From Actinoplanes subtropicus (GTDB lineage Bacteria; Actinomycetota; Actinomycetes; Mycobacteriales; Micromonosporaceae), in NCBI RefSeq assembly GCF_000721705.1, contig NZ_JOJL01000040.1, positions 1 to 64,000 on the forward strand: a stretch of 64,000 bases of DNA, read 5' to 3'. Below are positions 37,324-45,868 of this stretch, piece by piece. How positions within the stretch are numbered: position 1 is the first letter of the stretch; the number at the start of each line of letters is the position of its first letter. Below the pieces are notes generated by a model. That model saw only the letters and a list, made by a program, of their open reading frames with translations, was not told where the DNA came from and made no database searches. The position numbers and the translations under genes were made by a program.

Positions 37324-39345
37324 TCAGGCGGCCAGGACCGAGGCGAGGGCGGCGGTCAGTTCCGCGCTGGAGAAGGGCTTGGCCAGGATCGTGCGGCCCG
37401 GTTCCAGGGAGCGGCCGTCGTCGTCGATCAGGGCCTCGGCGTACCCGGAGATGAACACGACCTTCGTCTCCGGGCGGTCGGACAGGAAGCGGTGAGCCAG
37501 TTGCCGGCCGTCCATGCCGGGCATCATCACGTCGGTGACCAGGCAGTGGATGGGTTCCGGGTGGTGTTCGGCGACCTTCAGGGCCTCGTGGCCGTCGGCG
37601 GCGGTGAGGACGTGGTAGCCCGCCCGCGCGATGAAGCGGGCCGTCACCTCGCGCAGGTCCCGCTCGTCGTCGACCAGCAGCACCGTCCGCGGGCCGCGGC
37701 CGGGCGGGGCGGCCGGGGCGGGGACGTCGCCGGTCCCGGCCGGGGCGCCGGTGACGGAGCCGGCGGCCGCCGGCAGGCTGATCAGGACCGTGGTGCCGAC
37801 GCCGGGCGAGGAGGTCAGGGTCAGTTCGCCGCCGGCCTGGGTGACCACGCCGTGGGCGGTGGCCAGGCCGAGGCCCGCGGTGCGGCTGCCCACCTTGGTG
37901 GAGAAGAACGGCTCGAACGCCCGGGCCTGGACCTCGGCCGGCATGCCGCGGCCGTCGTCGGCGACGCTGATCGTGGTGGCGTCGCCGGCGCGTGCGGTGG
38001 TCACGGTGATCGTGCCGCCGTCGGGCATGGCGTCGCGGGCGTTGTGGACCAGGTTGTGCAGCAGGCGCTCCAGCAGGCGCGGGTCGATCAGCACCGGCGG
38101 TGCGTCGCCGGGGCGCAGGTCGAGCTTGATGCCGGGGCCGGCGGCGGTGGCCAGGGCGCCGGCCGCGTCGGCCAGGAACGTGTCGACGTCGACCAGGACC
38201 GGCTTGCTGATCTCGCGGCGGCCGAAGGCCAGCAACTGCTCGGTCAGCTTGGTCGCCCGCTCGCCGCCCTTGGTGACCTGGCCCAGGTCCTCGAGCAGGG
38301 TCGAGCCGGCGGCGGGGGCCAGGCGGCCGGCCTCGACCTCCTCGGTGATCTGCTCGATCGCCAGGGTGACGAAGCCGAGCATCGCGCCGAGCAGGTTGTT
38401 GAAGTCGTGGGCCATGCCGCCGGCCATCCGGCGCAGGCTGTCCAGGCGTTCGGCGTCGCGGCGGCGGGCCTCCTCCTGCCGCTGGCGCATCTCGCGGGCG
38501 GCCCACTCCTCGGCGGTCACCAGGTCGGTCACGTCGTCGACCATCACCACCGCGCCGGCCAGGTCGGCCTCGGCGTCGCGGATCGGGCGCAGGTGCACGC
38601 GCAGCCAGCGGGCGTCGCCGTCGTCGCGGACGAAGCGGTTGCGGTACCGGTGCTCGACCGCGTCGGCGGCGCCGGCCCGGACCGCCTCGACCGCCTCGGC
38701 GTGGGTGACCGGTTCGAGGCAGGCGAGCCAGCCCCGCTCCAGCAGCCGGTCGGCGGTCATCGCGGTGATCTCCGAAAGGCGGGGATTGACGTACGTCGCA
38801 TAGCCGCCGGCGTCGAGCAGCACGATGCCGACCGGCGAGCTCGCGGCCATCGCCTCGAACCGTCGCTCGGTGTGCCGCAACGCCCGGACCTTCTCCACCA
38901 GTTTCGCGTTGATCGCCCGGGCGTGCACCGTGGCGAACTCGTCGGCCGGCCGGGGCGTGATCTCGACCGGGCCGTTGCGCAGGGCCACGTCGACGGCGTC
39001 GAGCAGCTCGCGCGGGTCGGCACTGCGCAGCACCACCTGGGAGACGCCGCACGCCTCGGCGATCGGCCGAGTCTCCGGCTCCAGGTAGTTGGCCGTGTAG
39101 AAGATGACCGGGGCGTGCGCGGCCCGCTCGTCGGGGGCCGAGCGCAGCCGGTGGACCATCTCCAGGCCGTCGATGCCGGGCATGAGCACGTCCGAGACGA
39201 CCACGTCGGGGTGCCGGCTCTGGGCGAGGGCCAGCGCGTCGGCGCCGTCGCTCGCCTCGATCACCTCGTGCCCGCGATAGCCGAGCAGCATCGACATCAG
39301 TTCACGGTTGGCCGCCACGTCGTCCACGACCAGCACCGTCGCCAC
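37324..39345 (-). CDS. Hybrid histidine kinase with receiver domains at both ends
   Basis: A 673-residue cytosolic kinase. Domain order: receiver (VLVVDDVAANREL; Asp in VVVSDVLMPGIDG), a linker, PAS (about 175-300; MAASSPVGIVLLDAGGY), HisKA with MAHDFNNLLGAMLGF, HATPase (NLVHNARDAMPDGG, DDGRGMP, GLGLATAHGVV), and a C-terminal receiver (VLLVDDERDLREV; Asp in CLVTDVMMPGMDG). The HisKA motif HDFNN is the form found in PAS-linked soluble kinases. The GTG at 39345 is chosen because it follows AAGGGGGA and the receiver starts at once. It is divergent from the next hybrid kinase. Confidence 0.87.
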   Translation of the reverse strand: MATVLVVDDVAANRELMSMLLGYRGHEVIEASDGADALALAQSRHPDVVVSDVLMPGIDGLEMVHRLRSAPDERAAHAPVIFYTANYLEPETRPIAEACGVSQVVLRSADPRELLDAVDVALRNGPVEITPRPADEFATVHARAINAKLVEKVRALRHTERRFEAMAASSPVGIVLLDAGGYATYVNPRLSEITAMTADRLLERGWLACLEPVTHAEAVEAVRAGAADAVEHRYRNRFVRDDGDARWLRVHLRPIRDAEADLAGAVVMVDDVTDLVTAEEWAAREMRQRQEEARRRDAERLDSLRRMAGGMAHDFNNLLGAMLGFVTLAIEQITEEVEAGRLAPAAGSTLLEDLGQVTKGGERATKLTEQLLAFGRREISKPVLVDVDTFLADAAGALATAAGPGIKLDLRPGDAPPVLIDPRLLERLLHNLVHNARDAMPDGGTITVTTARAGDATTISVADDGRGMPAEVQARAFEPFFSTKVGSRTAGLGLATAHGVVTQAGGELTLTSSPGVGTTVLISLPAAAGSVTGAPAGTGDVPAPAAPPGRGPRTVLLVDDERDLREVTARFIARAGYHVLTAADGHEALKVAEHHPEPIHCLVTDVMMPGMDGRQLAHRFLSDRPETKVVFISGYAEALIDDDGRSLEPGRTILAKPFSSAELTAALASVLAA

Positions 39346-39420
39346 CCCATCCCCCTTCGGCTCGTGCTTCCCTGTGAAATTATCGTCACAAATCACGTAG
39401 GAAAGTGATATTTCGGATAG

Positions 39421-42400
39421 ATGTCCTCAGTACCGACCGGCGAGCGGGTGGCGTCCCGGCTGTTCACCCGGGCGATGGGCTCGCTGGCCGTCCTGCTGGG
39501 TGTCCTGCTGCTGGCGTTCGCGCTGGTCGCACCGGGCCTGTCGCTGATCCTGCTGGGCGCGGGCGCGGCCGGGCCGGACGGCCGCGACCGCCGCTACGCC
39601 GCGCTGCCCCCGCTGGCGGCCGTGGTGGTCGTCCTGGCGATGGGCGACGAGCTGATCCTGCCCCTGGCCGGCCGCGGCGGCGCGGTCGCCGCGTTCCTGC
39701 TGCTGGCCGCCGCGCTGCTGCTCGCCCCGGGCGGGCGGCGCTGGGCGGTACTCGGCCGGGCGGCGGCGGTCGGCGGCGGCGCGATCGGCCAGCTCGCGAT
39801 CTACGGCGTGGCCGTCGGGGCGCCCGCGCTGGCCGGGGAGCCAGCGCACCGGGCGCTCTCCCTCGCGACCGCAGCCGGAATCGTCGCGGTCGCCGCCGCC
39901 GTGCTGCCCGTCCCGGCCGTGCCGCCAGCGGCGCCCGATCCCGTGGACGGCGCGAAGAGCCCGGCGCAGGCCGAGTCCGACGCGCAACTGGCCGGCATCG
40001 TGCTGGCCTCCAGCGACGCGATCGTCAGCAAGACCCTCGACGGCACGATCCTCACCTGGAACCCGGGCGCGCAGCGGCTCTACGGCTACACCGCCGAGGA
40101 GATGATCGGCCGGGACGTCACGGTGATCCTGCCGCCGGACCGGCCGGACGAGGAGAAGAGCCTGCTCGCCCGGGTCCGGGCCGGGGAGCTGATCAAACAC
40201 CACGAGACCCGGCGGGTACGCCAGGACGGCACCACCATCTACGTCTCGCTGAGCATGGCCCCGATCCGGGACCCGGACGACACCATCGTCGGGGCCTCGA
40301 CCATCTCGCACGACATCACCGCCGAGGTCGAGGCCGAGCGGCGGCTGCGCTTCGAGCGCGAGCAGTTCCAGACCATCATGACGGCGGCCAGCGACCCGTT
40401 CGTCAGCATGGACTACCGCGGGCTGATCACCGAGTGGAACCGGCAGGCCGAGCAGGTCTTCGGCTGGGGCCGCGAGCAGGTGCTCGGCCGCCACGTGGTG
40501 GACACCATCCTGCCCCGCCGGTTCGCGACCGCGCTGGACCGGGTGCTCGAGGGCCGCTGGGCCTGGCTCCTCGACCGGCCCACCGAGATGTGCGCCGTCC
40601 GCGCCGACGGCACCGAGCTGCCGATCGAGCTGACCATGTGGCGGATCCGCCGGGACGGCCCGTCGACGTTCCACGCGTTCGCCCGCGACATCAGCGCCCG
40701 CCGGCAGACCGAGCAGGCCCTGGCACAGGCCCGGGACCAGGCGGTGGAGACGGCGCGGCTGAAGTCGCAGTTCCTCGCCGCGATGAGCCACGAGATCCGG
40801 ACGCCGATGAACGGGGTGATCGGCCTGTCCGGGTTGCTGCTGGGCACCGAGCTCAGCGAGGCCCAGCGGCGGTACGCGCGGGGCATCAACAGCGCCGGCG
40901 TCGCGCTGCTCGGGGTGATCAACGACGTGCTCGACTTCTCGAAGCTGGAGGCCGGCAAGGTCGTCCTGGAGCGGGCCGACTTCGCGATCTGGCGGCTGCT
41001 CGACGAGGTGGTCGGCCTGGTCGCCGACGCGTCCGGGGCCAAGGAGCTGACCGTGTCGGCGCGCTGCCACCCGGACCTGGCCGGCCCGGTCAGCGGCGAC
41101 GCCGGCAAGCTCCGGCAGGTGCTGCTCAACCTGGCCGGCAACGCGGTCAAGTTCACCGCCGGCGGTGCCGTGACGCTCACCGCCGGGCCGGCCGAGGGCG
41201 ACTTCCCGCCCGGCAGCGTCCCGGTCCGGTTCGAGGTGTCGGACACCGGCATCGGCATCGACCCGGACCAGCAGGCCGGCCTGTTCGAGCCGTTCATCCA
41301 GGCCGACGCCGGCACCACCCGGCGGTTCGGCGGCACGGGGCTGGGGCTGGCGATCAGCCGGGAACTGGTCGGGGTGCTCGGCGGGGAGATCGGCCTGACC
41401 AGCGAGGCGGGCAAGGGCAGCACGTTCTGGTTCACGGTGGCGCTGTGGCCGGCCGTCGGGGCCGCCGAGCCGCCGGGACACGCGCTGGACGGGCTGCGGG
41501 TGCTGCTGATGGCCGGCGCGGAGACGGCGGCCATCGCCGAGCAGCTGGTCACCTGGGTGGCCGCGACCGTGGACGTGCCGGACGAGGCCGCCGCGGTGGG
41601 CGCGCTGACCGCCGCCGCCGAGGCCGGCCGGCCGTACGACGTGGTGATCCTGGACGGGCCCGCGCTGCTGCCGCTGATCGCCGCCGACCCGGGCCTGCCC
41701 GCGCCGAAGCTGGTGCTGGTCGGCGGCGGGCCGGGCCGGGCGGCCGGCTTCCAGGCGGTGCTGTCCCGGCCGGTGCGCCAGTCCGAGCTGTACGACGCGC
41801 TGGTCGGCCTGTTCGCGGCGCCGGCCGAGGAGCGGGCCCCGCGGGTGGCCACCGGGTCGCCGGCCGGGCCCGGGCAGGTGCTGCTGGTCGAGGACAACGA
41901 GATCAACCAGACGGTGGCGCTGGGCATCCTGGCGAACCTGGGCTACCGGGCCGACGTCGCCGCCAACGGCCGGGAGGCGGCCGAGATGGCGGCCGCCCGG
42001 GACTACCGGGTGATCTTCATGGACTGCCTGATGCCGGAGATGGACGGCTACGAGGCGACCGCCGCGATCCGCCGGGCCGAGGGGCCGCACCGGCACGTGC
42101 CGATCATCGCGATGACCGCGGGCGCGCTGCCCGAGGACCGGGCGCGCTGCCTGGCCGCCGGGATGGACGAGCACCTGGCCAAGCCGCTGATGCCGGCGAC
42201 GGTCGGGGCGGCGCTGGAGCGGTGGGCGCCGGGCCCGGAGGGGCCGCCCGCCGGACCGGGCGCGGTCCCGGACGTGCGGCGGCAGATCCAGGGGCGGCTC
42301 GACCTGCTGCGCGGGGCGGGCGCGGCGCTCGGGCCGGCCGCGCTCGCCGGGTTGCTGCGCAAGCTGAGTGCGCACGCGCCGGGGCACGTCGAGGAGATCC

Positions 42401-42729
42401 ATCAGGCGGTCGCGATGGACGACGCGACCCGGCTGCGGGACCAGGCGCACCAGCTCAAGGGAGTGGCCGCGAACCTGGGAGCCGAGGTGCTCGCGGCGGT
42501 CTGCGAGCGCCTGGAGCGGGCCGGCCGGGACGGGGACCTGGACGCGGCGATCGAGCCGCTCGCCGAGCTGCGGCCGCGGACCCGGGAGATGCTGGCGGCG
42601 GTCGACGAGATCCTGAACAGCATGGACCCGGCCCGGACGGCTTCGAGCGGCCTGGCAGCTCAGCCCGGCGGTCGCGGCAAAGGCGCGACCGGCGACGGCG
42701 ATCGCGCTGTGCGGCGGGGGCCCGGCTGA
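39421..42729 (+). CDS. Membrane hybrid histidine kinase with PAS, receiver and HPt domains
   Basis: A 1102-residue phosphorelay protein. About 160 N-terminal residues hold several membrane helices. Two PAS domains follow (NPGAQRLYGYTAEEMIGR; NRQAEQVFGWGREQV), then HisKA (AMSHEIRTPMNGVIG, about 455) and HATPase (LNLAGNAVKFTAGG, GTGLGLAISREL). A receiver-like domain at about 690-800 lacks the DD pair and looks degenerate. The true receiver (LLVEDNEINQT, Asp in VIFMDCLMPEMDG, about 818-935) follows, then an HPt domain (AHQLKGVAANLGA, about 1009). The last 25 residues come from an 86-bp repeat. The ATG lies 75 bp from the divergent kinase start. Confidence 0.88.
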   Translation: MSSVPTGERVASRLFTRAMGSLAVLLGVLLLAFALVAPGLSLILLGAGAAGPDGRDRRYAALPPLAAVVVVLAMGDELILPLAGRGGAVAAFLLLAAALLLAPGGRRWAVLGRAAAVGGGAIGQLAIYGVAVGAPALAGEPAHRALSLATAAGIVAVAAAVLPVPAVPPAAPDPVDGAKSPAQAESDAQLAGIVLASSDAIVSKTLDGTILTWNPGAQRLYGYTAEEMIGRDVTVILPPDRPDEEKSLLARVRAGELIKHHETRRVRQDGTTIYVSLSMAPIRDPDDTIVGASTISHDITAEVEAERRLRFEREQFQTIMTAASDPFVSMDYRGLITEWNRQAEQVFGWGREQVLGRHVVDTILPRRFATALDRVLEGRWAWLLDRPTEMCAVRADGTELPIELTMWRIRRDGPSTFHAFARDISARRQTEQALAQARDQAVETARLKSQFLAAMSHEIRTPMNGVIGLSGLLLGTELSEAQRRYARGINSAGVALLGVINDVLDFSKLEAGKVVLERADFAIWRLLDEVVGLVADASGAKELTVSARCHPDLAGPVSGDAGKLRQVLLNLAGNAVKFTAGGAVTLTAGPAEGDFPPGSVPVRFEVSDTGIGIDPDQQAGLFEPFIQADAGTTRRFGGTGLGLAISRELVGVLGGEIGLTSEAGKGSTFWFTVALWPAVGAAEPPGHALDGLRVLLMAGAETAAIAEQLVTWVAATVDVPDEAAAVGALTAAAEAGRPYDVVILDGPALLPLIAADPGLPAPKLVLVGGGPGRAAGFQAVLSRPVRQSELYDALVGLFAAPAEERAPRVATGSPAGPGQVLLVEDNEINQTVALGILANLGYRADVAANGREAAEMAAARDYRVIFMDCLMPEMDGYEATAAIRRAEGPHRHVPIIAMTAGALPEDRARCLAAGMDEHLAKPLMPATVGAALERWAPGPEGPPAGPGAVPDVRRQIQGRLDLLRGAGAALGPAALAGLLRKLSAHAPGHVEEIHQAVAMDDATRLRDQAHQLKGVAANLGAEVLAAVCERLERAGRDGDLDAAIEPLAELRPRTREMLAAVDEILNSMDPARTASSGLAAQPGGRGKGATGDGDRAVRRGPG

Positions 42730-42739
42730 TCCTCGTACG
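42654..42739 (+). repeat. Dispersed 86-bp repeat, copy 4, inside a kinase 3' end
   Basis: The only copy that overlaps a coding sequence: it supplies the final 25 residues (AAQPGGRGKGATGDGDRAVR and the rest) and the stop codon of the hybrid kinase. It points the opposite way relative to its upstream gene compared with copies 1, 2, 3 and 5. Confidence 0.8.
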
Positions 42740-42786
42740 GTATGGGCTTGGTCTTGATCTTCGGTGGCTCTCCTATTGTGGTCGCC

Positions 42787-44448
42787 ATGACAGACGAGCC
42801 GGTCGAGGGTTTCGCGGGGCTGGGGTTGCGGGCGGAGCTGCTCAGCGCGCTGAGCACGCTGGGCTACGAGGAGCCGACGCCGATCCAGCGGGAGGCGATC
42901 CCGCCGCTGGTCGAGGGGCACGACCTGGTCGGGCAGGCGGCGACCGGCACCGGGAAGACGGCCGCGTTCGCGCTGCCGGTGCTGCAGGGGCTGACCCCCG
43001 GCGCCGCCGACGACGCCGGGCCGCAGGCGCTGGTCCTCGTGCCGACCCGGGAACTCGCCGAGCAGGTCTCCCAAGCCGTCCATCGGTACGGGCGCGAGCT
43101 GGGCGTGCGGGTGCTGCCGGTCTACGGCGGGCAGCCGATCGGGCGGCAGCTGCAGGCGTTGCGGCGCGGCGTGGACGTGGTCGTGGGTACGCCCGGGCGG
43201 GTGCTCGACCACATCGAGCGGGAGACGCTGCGGCTCGGCGACGTGCGCACGGTCGTGCTGGACGAGGCCGACGAGATGCTGGACATGGGCTTCGCCGAGG
43301 ACATCGAGGCGATCCTGGCCGAGACGCCGGCGACCCGGCAGACCGTGTTGTTCTCGGCGACCATGCCGCCCCGGATCGACAGCATCGCCCGCCGGCACCT
43401 GAACGATCCGGTGCGGATCACGATGGGCCGCAAGGCGGTCTCGCCGGACGAGCTGCCGCTGATCCGGCAGAGCGCCTATCTGGTCGCCCGGCCGCATCGG
43501 ACGGCCGCGCTGGGGCGGATCCTGGACGTCGAGGCGCCGGCGGCGGCGATCGTCTTCTGCCGTACGCGCGAGGAGGTCGACCAGGTGACCGAGGCGCTGA
43601 ACGGCCGCGGCTACCGGGCCGAGGCGCTGCACGGCGGGATGAGCCAGGACCAGCGCGACCGGGTGATGGGGCGGCTGCGCGGCGGCAGCACGGAACTGCT
43701 GGTCGCCACCGACGTGGCGGCCCGCGGGCTGGACGTGGAGCAGCTGACCCACGTCATCAACTACAACGTGCCGGCGGCGCCCGAGGCGTACGTGCACCGG
43801 ATCGGCCGGGTGGGGCGGGCCGGCCGGGAGGGCTGCGCGATCACCCTGGCCGAGCCGCGCGAACAGCGGATGCTCAAGGCGATCGAGCGGCTCACCGGGC
43901 AGCGCATCACGCTGGAGAAGCTGCCGACCGTCACCGACCTGCGGGCCCGGCGGCTGGAGCTGACCCGGGCGGCGCTGCAGAGCAGCCTGGAGACCGACGA
44001 CCTGGAGCGGTACCGGGTGGTGCTGGACTCGCTGACCGGCGAGTTCGACGTGGAGGACATCGCCCTGGCGGCCGTGCGGCTGCTGCACGAGGCGGCCGGC
44101 GGGGACGCGGACGAGAAGGAGATCCCCTCGCCGGAGCCGCCGGCCGAGCGCCCCGGTCGGGCCGGTCGCGCCGCTCCCGGAAAGGCGCGAGGATCGCAGT
44201 CGGGGGTGACGCGGCTGTTCTTCGGGATCGGGCGGCAGGCGGGGCTGCGGCCGCAGGACCTGGTGGGTGCGATCGCCGGGGAGTCGGGGCTGAGCGCCCG
44301 GGAGATCGGCGCCATCCAGATCACGGACCGGTTCTCGCTGGTCGAGGTCCCGGAGTCGGCGGCCGACACGGTCATCATGGCGATGCGCCGCAGCACGATC
44401 CGCGGCCGGCGGCCCACGGTGCGGCGGGAACGCTTCACGCCCCGCTGA
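42787..44448 (+). CDS. DEAD-box RNA helicase with DbpA-type RNA-binding domain
   Basis: A 553-residue ATP-dependent RNA helicase. Q-motif GYEEPTPIQREAIP, Walker A QAATGTGKTAAF, motif II VLDEADEML, motif III SATMPP and motif VI HRIGRVGRAGREG are in order. The final 80 residues (TRLFFGIGRQAGLRPQDLVG...RFSLVEVPE) are a DbpA-like RNA-binding domain as in DeaD/CsdA proteins, used in ribosome assembly and RNA decay. The ATG at 42787 starts MTDEPVEGFAGLGL; an upstream in-frame ATG at 42742 lies within repeat-flanking DNA and is less likely. Confidence 0.9.
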   Translation: MTDEPVEGFAGLGLRAELLSALSTLGYEEPTPIQREAIPPLVEGHDLVGQAATGTGKTAAFALPVLQGLTPGAADDAGPQALVLVPTRELAEQVSQAVHRYGRELGVRVLPVYGGQPIGRQLQALRRGVDVVVGTPGRVLDHIERETLRLGDVRTVVLDEADEMLDMGFAEDIEAILAETPATRQTVLFSATMPPRIDSIARRHLNDPVRITMGRKAVSPDELPLIRQSAYLVARPHRTAALGRILDVEAPAAAIVFCRTREEVDQVTEALNGRGYRAEALHGGMSQDQRDRVMGRLRGGSTELLVATDVAARGLDVEQLTHVINYNVPAAPEAYVHRIGRVGRAGREGCAITLAEPREQRMLKAIERLTGQRITLEKLPTVTDLRARRLELTRAALQSSLETDDLERYRVVLDSLTGEFDVEDIALAAVRLLHEAAGGDADEKEIPSPEPPAERPGRAGRAAPGKARGSQSGVTRLFFGIGRQAGLRPQDLVGAIAGESGLSAREIGAIQITDRFSLVEVPESAADTVIMAMRRSTIRGRRPTVRRERFTPR

Positions 44449-44533
44449 CCGCCGGATCAGGTGGGCCGGGATCACCTTGCGGTTCGCGCGCGGCCTTACC
44501 CTCGGAGGATCCTTACCCGAAGGAGGTCCGGCG

Positions 44534-45043
44534 ATGGTGAGCCGCGTCAATCGAGAGACCGTCGACCTGTCGTCCTATCCCGACCTGGTGGTGGTCTATC
44601 TGGGTATGCGCGTCAACCGGCTCTACGGCCTGCGCACCCTGATCGCCCGCGGCCCCCGGATCGACCGCTCGGACCAGCCGGCGGGGCTGCTCGCGCACGA
44701 ACCGTTCCTCTGGTCGCTGTTCCCCATGCACCTGGGCATCCGCCAGTACTGGCGGGACCTGCCCACGCTGCTGGCCTGGGCCCGCTCCGAGCCGCACCGC
44801 CTGTGGTGGCGCGACTTCCTGCGCGGCAGCGGCGGCACCGGCTTCTGGCACGAGACCTACCTGCTGCGCGGCGGCATGGAGGCGGTCTACGACGACATCC
44901 CGCAGCGCCGCGGCCTCGCCTCCTTCGCGCCGGTCCACCCGGCCCGCGGCGCGATGTTCGGCGCGGCCGCGCGGGTCGGCCGCCCCGAGGACGACCTCGC
45001 CCCGGTCGTCACCGAGGACGACCTCTACACCCCCGGGCACTAG
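44534..45043 (+). CDS. DUF4188 domain protein (monooxygenase-like family)
   Basis: A 169-residue soluble protein. DLVVVYLGMRVNRLYGLRTL near the start and WWRDFLRGSGGTGFWHETYLLRGGMEAVYDD with a central Trp/His-rich loop match the DUF4188 family, described as monooxygenase-like but without an established reaction. The ATG has a textbook RBS (AAGGAGG, 8 nt). It is followed at 6 bp by a small Ntn-hydrolase-like gene, so the two may be co-transcribed. Confidence 0.65.
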   Translation: MVSRVNRETVDLSSYPDLVVVYLGMRVNRLYGLRTLIARGPRIDRSDQPAGLLAHEPFLWSLFPMHLGIRQYWRDLPTLLAWARSEPHRLWWRDFLRGSGGTGFWHETYLLRGGMEAVYDDIPQRRGLASFAPVHPARGAMFGAAARVGRPEDDLAPVVTEDDLYTPGH

Positions 45044-45048
45044 GCTCC

Positions 45049-45588
45049 ATGACGTGCATCGTCGGGATCACGGACGGGCGGATCGTCACGATCGGCGGGG
45101 ACTCCGCGGGGAGCGACGGGTGGCACGTCGCGGTGCGGTCGGATGCCAAGGTGTTTCAGGTGGGGCCGTACGTGATGGGCTTCACGACCAGTTATCGGAT
45201 GGGTCAGCTGCTGCGCTACTCGCTGACCGTGGGTGAGCCGGACACCTGGGACGTCGACCGGTTCATGGTGACCACGTTCATCGAGGCCGTACGGCAGTGC
45301 CTGTCCACGGGTGGCTACGCGAGGACCGAGAACGGCCAGGAGCAAGGTGGACGGTTTCTGGTCGGGATTCACGGCCGCCTCTACGTCGTCGGTGAGGACT
45401 ACCAGATCGGGCACACGATCTCCGGTTATGCCGCGGTGGGCTCCGGCTACCTGGTCGCCCTGGGGTCGCTGCACTCCACGGCCCGGTCGCCGGTCAGCAG
45501 CCGGCAACGGGCGGAGATGGCGCTCGAGGCGGCGGCCGAGCTGACCGAGGGCGTGCGGCCGCCCTTCACCGTGGTGCAGTCGGGGTGA
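45049..45588 (+). CDS. Small Ntn-hydrolase (proteasome beta-like) protein
   Basis: A 179-residue protein. The start MTCIVGITDGRIVTIGGDSAG places a Thr at position 2, so loss of the initiator Met would expose Thr1 as in Ntn hydrolases; GGDSAG and the later GGRFLVGIHGRLYVVGED repeat the proteasome beta-fold pattern. It is far from any 20S proteasome operon, and its length matches orphan family members of unknown substrate. Autoproteolysis is not required because Thr follows the Met directly. The call rests on the N-terminal pattern. Confidence 0.65.
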   Translation: MTCIVGITDGRIVTIGGDSAGSDGWHVAVRSDAKVFQVGPYVMGFTTSYRMGQLLRYSLTVGEPDTWDVDRFMVTTFIEAVRQCLSTGGYARTENGQEQGGRFLVGIHGRLYVVGEDYQIGHTISGYAAVGSGYLVALGSLHSTARSPVSSRQRAEMALEAAAELTEGVRPPFTVVQSG

Positions 45589-45594
45589 GTCACG

Positions 45595-45744
45595 ATGGTG
45601 ACCGACCAGCAGGAGTTCACGCTCGTGGCGACGGAGGCGGGGCGGCCGCTGTACGAGTCGCTGGGGTTCGCCGCGGTCGCCACGGCGACCTGGCACACCC
45701 GGCCGCCGCTGGCCGGAGCCGACCGGCGCCGCGATCGGGTCTGA
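45595..45744 (+). pseudogene. C-terminal fragment of a GNAT acetyltransferase
   Basis: A 49-codon frame (MVTDQQEFTLVATEAG...) reads as the last strand and helix of a GNAT fold: LVATEAGRPLYESLGFAAVATATWH is the common motif B end. The acetyl-CoA-binding core is missing, and only 6 bp separate it from the Ntn gene. It is a remnant; expression is unlikely to give an enzyme. Confidence 0.6.
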
Positions 45745-45753
45745 GCGGAAGTG

Positions 45754-45839
45754 GGCAGCTCAGCCCGGCGGTCGCGGCAAAGGCGCGACCAGCGACGGCG
45801 ATCGCGCGGCGCGGCGGGGGCCTGGCTCCGCCTCGTAGG
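45754..45839 (+). repeat. Dispersed 86-bp repeat, copy 5
   Basis: GGCAGCTCAGCC...CCTCGTAGGG, with CGCGACCAGCGACGGCGATCGC unchanged from copy 3. It lies between the GNAT remnant and the stop of the LysE gene, i.e. directly downstream of LysE on the minus strand. Confidence 0.8.
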
Positions 45840-45868
45840 GTATCGGGATTTTGCTCGGATTTTTGCGG

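Noticed and set aside
39427..44550. A 1707-codon open frame on the minus strand opposite the hybrid kinase and the DEAD-box helicase.
   Set aside because: Shadow frame caused by high GC; both genes on the plus strand have full domain sets.
44461..45048. An in-frame upstream extension of the Ntn-hydrolase gene.
   Set aside because: It overlaps the DUF4188 gene, which has a far better RBS and codon pattern; the Thr after ATG at 45049 fits the family.
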